Origin: Desulfatirhabdium butyrativorans
GTDB lineage: Bacteria > Desulfobacterota > Desulfobacteria > Desulfobacterales > DYRK01
NCBI GenBank assembly: GCA_020718785.1
Contig: DYRK01000381.1
Coordinates: 1-5,914 of the forward strand
Direction of reading: 5' to 3'
DNA length: 5,914 nucleotides
Program-made: the position numbers and the translations under genes
In this document: in pieces, positions 1 through 5,584 of the stretch
How positions within the stretch are numbered: the stretch's first letter is position 1
Layout: every line of letters begins with the position of its first letter
The notes under the pieces: generated by a model
Database searches by the model: none
Told to the model about the DNA's origin: nothing
Seen by the model: the letters and a program-made list of their open reading frames with translations, nothing else

Positions 1-34
1 AAAAAAGGACCGGAACCCATATGGCACTGATTCC
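1..34 (-). terminator. possible weak terminator after the ATPase gene
   Basis: Just after the TAA stop the minus strand has GGAATC (34-29) able to pair with GGTTCC (17-12) as six pairs including one G-T wobble, with an 11-nt loop. A five-base spacer and then a run of at least six T (6-1) follow up to the window edge. The spacer and the weak stem make this a poor intrinsic terminator. It could end the operon, or be chance. The window stops too soon to say whether another gene follows. Confidence 0.3.
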
Positions 35-1261
35 TTATTTCCGAAAATGTCTAATCCATTCGGAAAGAGCGGAAAACAGAAATGAATTCCTCAACTGCCG
101 CATCATCCCGTCCCAAGAATCTTCCGGATTTACAAGTCGCTGTTCATGGGCTGTTACGAGAATATTTTCCGATTTCAATCCCAAGCGTTCAGCATAATGC
201 TTTACTATAGATTCTTTTTCTTTTGTATATCTCTCAAAAGGAATTTGAGAAAAAATTATCTTGGGAATATCATAATTCGCTTTCCGGGGCGTCAATTCCC
301 TAATAAGACAAAGCAGATATTCCGTTCCCTCAACAGACTGAGGGCTGAACGTGGTAACGAAAATCCGTTGAACTCTGGGATCGAGCAGAAATCCGGCTGA
401 CAATTCGGAAAGTCCTGCCCGGAGGTCTGCAATCACTGCGCTGACTCCGAGCATTTTTCCCAACAGCACCAGACTATGAGTGAGAATAAACGGATTATCT
501 GCACACCGAATCAGATGTTCCGGCCTGATCTGAAGCGATGTAAACTGCTCAGAGGAACGAAATGCGGGCAGGACATAAATACCGTCCAAATATGAAGATT
601 GAACACGGTCTGAAATCAGGCACAGCATCTTTTCGATTTCATTTTCCGAATCGGAAGCGCCGTGAAGCAGCGTCAGCACATCTGCAAACGAAATCGCGGG
701 ATTCGGCAGTCTGTCTTTCAAGAGCCATGTAATTCCGGGTGCCTCAAGATCGGCATCTATCAAAAGCACGCGATTATCTTTTTTTTCGGCAATCACTTTG
801 GCAATCGTCAGAGCGAGAAGCGTTCTGCCCACACCGCCTTTAAAAGAATGAAGTGCTGTCAGTTGCGGAAAATCTTTCGGAAAATCTTCATCAGGTTCTG
901 CCTTTGGAACATCCGGTCTCAGAATTTCCGGATGGGCAAGAGTAGGGATAAAACGGGATTTGGAAAAAGCATCTTCAGACTCGACAATAACAACTTGCAG
1001 TTGACGAGGATAATTCTCCATGCCTTCCAAGATGATAATTCCGCTGTTCGGCGAATCAGACTGCCGAAAACGGGGGTCGAATATATTGGAAAGCCATTTG
1101 ATTGTTTCCGGTATTTTTCCCGGAGCAACGGTAATCGTCAAGGCGTCCAAATAAGATCGGGCTGATTTGACCCATTCAGGCAATCCTTTGGTTTTTCGAA
1201 CATGAAATAACAGATCGTCAACATCCACCCATGAAAATAATCGAATCTCCTGATGTATCAT
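35..1261 (-). CDS. KGGVGR-motif ParA/MinD-like ATPase with a distinct N-terminal domain
   Basis: 408 residues. The ATPase core spans about 132-408. Its Walker A is SFKGGVGRTLLAL (139-151), the variant with Arg where ParA/MinD has Lys (KGGVGK). DADLEAPG (169-176) is the conserved switch region, and VIADLRAGLSELSAGF (276-291) is the Walker B/switch II region with the D-x-R-x-G-x-S pattern typical of KGGVGR-type ATPases. This class is known from conflict and signalling systems rather than plasmid partition, and no ParB gene or parS-like repeat is present. Residues 1-130 form a separate domain of unknown role, with RLFSWVDVDDLL (7-18), GLPEWVKSARSYLDAL (26-41) and a strand QVVIVES (89-95), joined by an acidic proline linker (117-133). 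I infer it may recruit a partner or effector. It starts at an ATG overlapping the HEPN stop, with AAGGAAG at 1272-1266 as ribosome site. It has no transmembrane segment. Confidence 0.85.
   Translation of the reverse strand: MIHQEIRLFSWVDVDDLLFHVRKTKGLPEWVKSARSYLDALTITVAPGKIPETIKWLSNIFDPRFRQSDSPNSGIIILEGMENYPRQLQVVIVESEDAFSKSRFIPTLAHPEILRPDVPKAEPDEDFPKDFPQLTALHSFKGGVGRTLLALTIAKVIAEKKDNRVLLIDADLEAPGITWLLKDRLPNPAISFADVLTLLHGASDSENEIEKMLCLISDRVQSSYLDGIYVLPAFRSSEQFTSLQIRPEHLIRCADNPFILTHSLVLLGKMLGVSAVIADLRAGLSELSAGFLLDPRVQRIFVTTFSPQSVEGTEYLLCLIRELTPRKANYDIPKIIFSQIPFERYTKEKESIVKHYAERLGLKSENILVTAHEQRLVNPEDSWDGMMRQLRNSFLFSALSEWIRHFRK
1258..1261 (-). other. ATGA stop/start overlap, HEPN-like gene to KGGVGR ATPase
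   Basis: Stop TGA (1260-1258) and start ATG (1261-1259) overlap, and AAGGAAG lies just upstream at 1272-1266. The HEPN-like protein and the ATPase are thus bound into one translational unit, which suggests that they act together. Confidence 0.85.
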
Positions 1262-1644
1262 ATTTCTTCCTTAATCTTTTTCTGAAGTCCTTTCAACCAT
1301 TCAATGACTTTTATCTCATCATCTCCATCAATGCTTACCCCATAACGCCATGCCTGATGTGCATCTCCGATGGAACGAGCCGATCCGCTTTGAAGACGGA
1401 AAGTCATTGCTTCTATCCGCCATCTGAGTTTATCTGCGAGAAGTGCAAGATCATGAGTTTTAATATCTTCCTCTTTGATTTGGGAAATCTTTATTTTACG
1501 ATAAGATTTGAGAATACACGCTTTCAATCCGGATTCCACAGCATAAAACAGCAATAGAAAATGTGAAGATGAATTTCCGGTTTGTGCTGCTTTGCTATGC
1601 TCAAAAAAGGAATGTTTCAATTCTTCGCGTCCAGGGTCAATCAT
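1258..1644 (-). CDS. HEPN-like small protein, possible RNase or RNase partner
   Basis: 128 residues, predicted as a helical bundle. It looks like a stand-alone HEPN protein: helix one has HFLLLFYAVESGLKACIL (28-45), helix two begins with THDLALLADKLR (63-74), and a final part has ARSIGDAHQAWRYGVS (89-104). HEPN RNases use an R-x4-6-H motif. Here R90 and H96 give R-x5-H, within the accepted range, followed by the W-R-Y-G pattern (99-102) often seen in HEPN proteins that bind partners. Whether it is a live RNase is uncertain; some HEPN families are non-catalytic scaffolds or toxin-antitoxin partners. It carries no CARF sensor, unlike Csm6 or Csx1, so a cyclic-nucleotide response would need another protein. 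It overlaps both neighbours by ATGA, so it should be translated together with the small subunit candidate and the ATPase. Only a weak ribosome site precedes it. Confidence 0.6.
   Translation of the reverse strand: MIDPGREELKHSFFEHSKAAQTGNSSSHFLLLFYAVESGLKACILKSYRKIKISQIKEEDIKTHDLALLADKLRWRIEAMTFRLQSGSARSIGDAHQAWRYGVSIDGDDEIKVIEWLKGLQKKIKEEI
1641..1644 (-). other. ATGA stop/start overlap, small helical protein to HEPN-like gene
   Basis: Stop TGA (1643-1641) and start ATG (1644-1642) overlap. Only a weak GAG precedes the start, so expression of the HEPN-like protein probably depends on ribosomes finishing the upstream gene. Confidence 0.85.
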
Positions 1645-2048
1645 TTGCTTATCTCATATTCATAAAAAATAACCACCTGCCTGACAAACTCCCGAATCAG
1701 CCGGAGATAAACATCCAATTTCTGTTCATCCGAAGTTATTTTCAGATTTCCAGAAATATGATCCCGATATTTTTTCAGATTCTCCTCGATTTCTTTCAGC
1801 AGTTTCTCACCGAATTTGTCTTGTTTCCATTTTTTGTTTGCTTCTGATTTCCCGGTCTGCCGCTTGATGTAATTCAGGATATCAGAAACTTTCAGCGCGC
1901 TGTTGGCAATATTTTCCAGACCTTTCAACTGGGCTTTATGCTTATCCGAAAAAGCCTCTGCTGCAATTTTTCCGAGCGATTCTGTCTGTGTGCGGAAAAT
2001 ATCTGCCTTCATTCCGATTTCTTTAAGAATTTTCATCTGATTATTCAT
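1641..2048 (-). CDS. small helical protein, candidate Cas11 (Csm2-like) small subunit
   Basis: 135 residues, predicted entirely alpha-helical, charged, with no membrane segment or catalytic motif. Recognisable blocks are LKVSDILNYIKRQTGKS (52-68), a W74..FG stretch leading into EKLLKEIEENLKKYRDHI (81-98), and a C-terminal helix LDVYLRLIREFVRQVVIFYEY (111-131). Size, fold and position straight after csx10 are what is expected of the type III small subunit (Csm2/Cmr5/Cas11), which lines the complex opposite the Cas7 backbone. No other gene in the window could supply that subunit. The sequence alone does not prove it: small subunits are too diverged to name by eye, and it could instead be an uncharacterised accessory protein. 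The start ATG overlaps the csx10 stop (ATGA at 2048-2045). A GGAGG at 2063-2059 lies 10 nt upstream, a little far, so translational coupling probably helps. A second in-frame ATG occurs at codon 5. Confidence 0.6.
   Translation of the reverse strand: MNNQMKILKEIGMKADIFRTQTESLGKIAAEAFSDKHKAQLKGLENIANSALKVSDILNYIKRQTGKSEANKKWKQDKFGEKLLKEIEENLKKYRDHISGNLKITSDEQKLDVYLRLIREFVRQVVIFYEYEISK
2045..2048 (-). other. ATGA stop/start overlap, csx10 to small helical protein
   Basis: The TGA stop of csx10 shares bases with the ATG of the next gene, in the form ATGA. This arrangement normally couples translation, so the small helical protein should be made in proportion to Csx10. Confidence 0.85.
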
Positions 2049-3313
2049 AAAGGATTGACCTCCGTATGAAACGGTTCTGCGATCATCAAACTGCCGAATC
2101 CTTCCTGACGGCGTTCACCAATTCCTTTGGTTTCAATATCATACAGGATTTGCCAGAGTTTATCATCGGCTTCTCCCGTAAAGCCGAACAGAAAAACCGA
2201 ACCCATTGCTATTGCCATATCATCTGCTTTGGGCAAACCGGCAAGCGCATTCCATCCCATCACCCGGCGCAATGAACTGCAATGATAAATCAGTTTTGTG
2301 CCCTTCAAATTCCATTCTTTTTCTAAATAATCCGCTTCGACAGCCGAATGATAACGCATCAGATGATCCCTCAGAATCAAATCCGACTGTAAGGTTATCG
2401 GAATATAAAGGTTATGCCGTACCGGAACATGATGTTTTTCAGCCGTTTCTTTCAACAAACTGCTGAACTTCTCAACCCGCTGTTTCAAATATTCTGAAGT
2501 ATCCAACGGTTCTGTTATCCGAAAAGATTCATATCCTGCTTTCCCCATCCCCCGTGTCTTATTGTTTCCCAGATAGATCGCTTCATTATCAGAAGCATCC
2601 TCGATAAATGATTCAAAATCATTCCAAAGCGTGTCATCCTGAAAATCGAGGATTCCCCAGAATTTCTGATTTTCGCACAGAATTTCCCGATGATACAGAA
2701 TATTCTGCATGACAGCCCCGCGCTGTCGGCTGATACCGGTGCGCGTAACCATCCGTGTCTTTGCTTTTGAAGCGCATACAGCATTTTGCTTCAAATTGCG
2801 CCGATAAAAACCGCTAAAAGGTGAGGTCTTTTTCCCGCAATCCGAACATCGTTCAATCGAGTCAAAAACGCTGATCACTTTCTGATCGCTGAGTGAAAAC
2901 AATCCCCAAGGAATTAGAGAATCAAATACGCCGTGTTTTTTATCTTCATCATCCTGATCTTGTTCATTTTGGAAAAGAAAGCCGGGAAATCGCTTGCAGG
3001 AACGCGCAGTCGCCGGAACCGGTCGGACGGATAATTCGTCATCTGCCAAAGCATCACATACAGATTTAGATTCATCTTTATCTTTGAAATTTGCCGGATA
3101 GAGATTCCCGAACCGAATCTTTCCGCTGGTGAAAAACCGGGCAAATTCTTCTTTGAATCCGCTGCTGCCTTGTTTCATTCTGGAATATGCTCCTGCCAAT
3201 CCGCCGAGCAGCGTGGTTCCGGGGATATAATGTAATGTCTCAAAAGTGCTGTCTGAGCGTGAGGAGCGAAAACACAGCGGCATCGGATTGTTTACAACAA
3301 GAATTGCCTGCAT
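2045..3313 (-). CDS. csx10: Csx10 RAMP protein (type III-D Cas5-like subunit)
   Basis: 422 residues counted from the ATG at 3313; an in-frame TTG at 3319 is possible but poorly spaced from the ribosome site. Csx10 is the RAMP subunit that defines subtype III-D and is thought to hold the crRNA 5' end next to Cas10. Order of landmarks: LHYIPGTTLLGGLAGAY (27-43); FFTSGKIRFGNLYP (60-73); VPATARSCKRFPGF (99-112); HGVFDSL (127-133); a CSDC pair (156-159) leading into SPFSGFYRR (164-172); RTGISRQRG (191-199) and ILYHREI (205-211); LGNNKTRGMGKAG (248-260). A second, C-terminal RAMP-like part ends with GIGERRQEGFG (397-407). Cys106, Cys156, Cys159 and perhaps Cys180 could bind zinc, which is inference. 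The two-part RAMP organisation and the length suit Csx10. The gene overlaps the next one by an ATGA. It supports a III-D assignment for the whole module. Confidence 0.85.
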   Translation of the reverse strand: MQAILVVNNPMPLCFRSSRSDSTFETLHYIPGTTLLGGLAGAYSRMKQGSSGFKEEFARFFTSGKIRFGNLYPANFKDKDESKSVCDALADDELSVRPVPATARSCKRFPGFLFQNEQDQDDEDKKHGVFDSLIPWGLFSLSDQKVISVFDSIERCSDCGKKTSPFSGFYRRNLKQNAVCASKAKTRMVTRTGISRQRGAVMQNILYHREILCENQKFWGILDFQDDTLWNDFESFIEDASDNEAIYLGNNKTRGMGKAGYESFRITEPLDTSEYLKQRVEKFSSLLKETAEKHHVPVRHNLYIPITLQSDLILRDHLMRYHSAVEADYLEKEWNLKGTKLIYHCSSLRRVMGWNALAGLPKADDMAIAMGSVFLFGFTGEADDKLWQILYDIETKGIGERRQEGFGSLMIAEPFHTEVNPL

Positions 3314-3315
3314 TA

Positions 3316-4032
3316 TCAAGCCTCCTCTCTTGCATCATTGTATAAAAGAAAATCGTCAATTTTTTCAAGGTAATTTCTCGGTTCTTTCTGTAGCGCATCA
3401 TTCACTCGGAGTTCTTCAATTACAAAATGGCAATATCCCATGCCGGTTGAGCGGTTGGCACCGATTCGGCTGGTCATTGACAGTCCGGCTATCAGAAGAT
3501 ACAGAGGATAAGAACCGGGCAGATCATCGGAAAACGGATTTGAAATTCCTTCCAGCCATCCGTGAATTTTTCCTTCAAATTCAAGTTCTGAAATTCCGAA
3601 CTCGCTGGAATACAATGCGCCGCTGATAACGGTTCCGGTGAGACGGGACAGACGGGTTCGGGTTCGGTTTTCGGTTTGCATGAAACGATATTCTTTTGAC
3701 TCCCAAGTCATACAGGCATTATCAAAGAAAATCCCGCTTTCCTGATAGCATGAACCAAAGATACGCTCTGCGATATCCGGGCTTTCAAAAAATGTTTTCA
3801 TCGCCGATATCCTATCATGCGGCTCACGGACAGCTATACCAAACAATCTGGCGAGATATTCGCAGGTTTCCCGCAATACGCCTTTGATCGTCGAGCCGGG
3901 AACATACAGATAGCCGTCTTTGTCTTTTTGGACAGAACGATCAATCAGTCCGTTGGTTAAACCGGTTCCGCAATGAAAGGGGTTTTGAAATTTCAACAGG
4001 TATGTCAGACAAATATGATCGGGTTGCATCAT
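3316..4032 (-). CDS. csm3: Csm3-like Cas7 RAMP protein (type III backbone subunit)
   Basis: 238 residues with a RAMP (RRM-like) fold signature. Cas7/Csm3 subunits polymerise along the crRNA and cut the bound target RNA at 6-nt steps. The N-terminus shows FHCGTGLTNGLIDRSV (19-34) followed by YLYVPGSTIKGVLRE (41-55), the usual Csm3/Cmr4 layout. Asp31 falls where the catalytic aspartate of Csm3 lies, so cleavage activity is predicted. The middle has the characteristic R-T-R-L-S-R-L-T-G-T stretch (125-134), then SGALYSSEFG (137-146) and the FEGKIHGW strand (152-159). The C-terminal glycine-rich loop is SRIGANRSTGMGY (188-200). Length is in the usual range for single-domain Cas7 proteins. It is the only recognisable Cas7 protein here, whereas III-D loci often carry several. 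I am sure of the RAMP/Cas7 assignment, less so of the exact Csm3 versus Cmr4 naming. Confidence 0.88.
   Translation of the reverse strand: MMQPDHICLTYLLKFQNPFHCGTGLTNGLIDRSVQKDKDGYLYVPGSTIKGVLRETCEYLARLFGIAVREPHDRISAMKTFFESPDIAERIFGSCYQESGIFFDNACMTWESKEYRFMQTENRTRTRLSRLTGTVISGALYSSEFGISELEFEGKIHGWLEGISNPFSDDLPGSYPLYLLIAGLSMTSRIGANRSTGMGYCHFVIEELRVNDALQKEPRNYLEKIDDFLLYNDAREEA
3321..3328 (-). promoter_or_regulatory. ribosome binding site that decides the csx10 start
   Basis: The minus strand reads AGAGGAGG at the very end of the csm3-like gene. It is 7 nt from the ATG at 3313 but only 1 nt from the in-frame TTG at 3319. Normal Shine-Dalgarno spacing therefore favours the ATG, which shortens the protein by two residues and removes a 4-nt overlap with the upstream gene. 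Confidence 0.8.
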
Positions 4033-4034
4033 TG

Positions 4035-5564
4035 CTATTCACCTCCCGGAATAAAATCATACAGTTCAGCCACATCCAAAAAAGGCGTGTAATAAGAGTC
4101 ATCTTTTTTAAACCAGACTATCGGGATATCTCCGTCAGTATTTGCAACAGCCTCAAAGATGCCTTTCAAAGCTCCTCTCTGTTCTTTCAAACGACTGTAA
4201 ACCGCCAGCCCGGTCAGCGTGGAATAGCCGTAATCCGAAAAAACAGCTTCCCGCAGGGGCTGTAACTTGTTTCGGGGAAAATCGCCTTTTTTCAGATTCC
4301 GAATTTGTTCTATCAAGTGTCTCAATGTCTCTGTATCATAAGGGCGCAGCGTGCGGACAAATTTTCGGCTTTCCTTAATCATATTTTCTTTATGTTTAAA
4401 CAGGTTCTTATAATCTTCGCTGAAATTTAAACTGTTGCCCGCATTGACGACTTGAAAATTAATTCGTCCCTTGCCTTTTTTCTTGGCAAATTTCAGCAGG
4501 TCTTCCGTCAGCTTCAAAAAACTTCCAAACGGGAATTTGGCATGTGCAATTGTCACACCTACAGAAATCGTCAGCGGTTTTCCGAATTTTTTTACGGCGT
4601 ATTCTTTTGTAATTTCCTCAAATATATCCATAATAGTCATGGCGGTTTCGACAGCTTTCTCAGCAACTGTAACCATGACTAAATCATCGCCGCCCAGCAT
4701 GAGAATATCAAAAGGAAAATATTGATCTTCTTTGTTTGGATGAAGATGTTTTTCAATTGCCCTTAATAATGCCTGAAAAATTGCCTGATCCACAGTTTCG
4801 GAAAATTCTTTCACCTCCTCTTCTTCAGATTCCAGTTGTTCCAATTTGTCGCCCATGCTGTCGCCGTCTGCATAAATCAATCCCATATAACCGGAAGGCG
4901 AAGATAAGTCTCCTATTTGATTAAAACTTTCAGGGCGATCTTTGCCTTCGGTGTCATAATCTTTGCTTTCCATCAGTTCGGGGAGCAGTCTGTCCCATAT
5001 TTCATAGCGTTCTGCAACCGGCTTAATCCGCCTGCCTGAAAGGATTGCCTCAATATTATTTTTAACTTCCAGGTCTTTCTCCCGCTTCTTTTTACAGCTC
5101 AGACAGATAACTTTTTTATCATCTCCCTGATAGCCTGCATACTCATTTCCGCAGGAATCGCATGTTCGCAGAAACGGATGGGTAACGGGCTTGAGCGATG
5201 ATTTTGAAGAATCTTTTACCGTTCTCAATTTGTAGTTGAGAGTCTTGATAATTTCCTTAAAACTCAAAGAATTATCCGCTGATTGAAATGCGCCGCTGAT
5301 TGAGCCGGTAACAGTTTCAGCAGAATAAAGATTTTCAACTGCCTGAATACACAGATCGGCTTCATCCGCTTCAAACATTGCGGAACCGCCGTTGGCATAA
5401 ATTTTTTCCGCAGTCGGATCAATGCGTTTAATAACCCGCTCTGTTTCTTTCCGGTTCAATTCATCCAATATGCCGCTGGCACCGCGGATTTCTTTCAGAT
5501 CACCTGTTGCAAAAACATATTCCTTGATTCGGTCCGTATCAAACGAAATCAGAGATCGTCTCAT
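4035..5564 (-). CDS. cas10: Cas10 (type III CRISPR large subunit, HD-less, GGDD cyclase)
   Basis: 509 residues. Cas10 is the large subunit of type III effector complexes; its palm domain makes cyclic oligoadenylates when the complex binds target RNA. The protein begins directly with the first palm region typical of Cas10/Cmr2 (FDTDRIKEYVFAT, 8-20, then EIRGASGILDELNR, 25-38), with no HD nuclease domain before it. A zinc-binding pair CDSC (135-138) and CLSC (154-157) follows. The second half carries the YADGDSMG motif (231-238) and the catalytic GGDD (291-294) in LMLGGDDLVMV, then ISVGVTIAHAKFPF (333-346) and LLKFAKKKGKGRINF (356-370), all standard Cas10 landmarks. All cyclase residues look intact. 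A run of glutamates (245-250) sits between the two palm motifs. Lack of HD implies no Cas10-type ssDNA cutting. HD loss plus a Csx10 neighbour is the known mark of subtype III-D. The gene ends 2 nt before the csm3-like start, and that gene's ribosome site lies within the cas10 3' end. Confidence 0.95.
   Translation of the reverse strand: MRRSLISFDTDRIKEYVFATGDLKEIRGASGILDELNRKETERVIKRIDPTAEKIYANGGSAMFEADEADLCIQAVENLYSAETVTGSISGAFQSADNSLSFKEIIKTLNYKLRTVKDSSKSSLKPVTHPFLRTCDSCGNEYAGYQGDDKKVICLSCKKKREKDLEVKNNIEAILSGRRIKPVAERYEIWDRLLPELMESKDYDTEGKDRPESFNQIGDLSSPSGYMGLIYADGDSMGDKLEQLESEEEEVKEFSETVDQAIFQALLRAIEKHLHPNKEDQYFPFDILMLGGDDLVMVTVAEKAVETAMTIMDIFEEITKEYAVKKFGKPLTISVGVTIAHAKFPFGSFLKLTEDLLKFAKKKGKGRINFQVVNAGNSLNFSEDYKNLFKHKENMIKESRKFVRTLRPYDTETLRHLIEQIRNLKKGDFPRNKLQPLREAVFSDYGYSTLTGLAVYSRLKEQRGALKGIFEAVANTDGDIPIVWFKKDDSYYTPFLDVAELYDFIPGGE
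4039..4047 (-). promoter_or_regulatory. strong ribosome binding site of the csm3-like gene, inside the cas10 3' end
   Basis: The minus strand reads GGGAGGTGA, a near-complete Shine-Dalgarno match, 6 nt before the ATG at 4032. It overlaps the last codons of cas10 (Gly-Gly-Glu). A second in-frame ATG follows at 4029; the spacing suits either, and I keep the first. Such a strong site would suit the high copy number expected of a backbone Cas7 subunit, which is inference. Confidence 0.8.
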
Positions 5565-5570
5565 CCGAGA

Positions 5571-5578
5571 ACTCCTTT
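5571..5578 (-). promoter_or_regulatory. ribosome binding site of cas10
   Basis: On the minus strand the 20-nt gap after the upstream stop contains AAAGGAGT, placed 6 nt before the ATG at 5564. It fixes that ATG as the cas10 start. No promoter is recognisable in this short gap, so the transcript probably starts further upstream, beyond the right edge. Confidence 0.8.
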
Positions 5579-5584
5579 GAATAT

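Noticed and set aside
17..24. CCATATGG palindrome near the left edge
   Set aside because: Eight bases is too short to be meaningful, and it lies largely in the loop of the possible terminator.
146..1165. Plus-strand open frames within the ATPase gene (146-400 and 662-1165)
   Set aside because: They lie opposite a well-supported gene, have low-complexity or basic compositions, and show no recognisable domain.
35..1261. ATPase as a plasmid or chromosome partition ParA
   Set aside because: The P-loop has the KGGVGR variant, there is no ParB gene or parS-like repeat, and the neighbours are Cas genes.
2515..3144. Short minus-strand frames inside csx10 (2515-2784 and 2914-3144)
   Set aside because: They are out-of-frame shadows of csx10, without a ribosome site or conserved motif.
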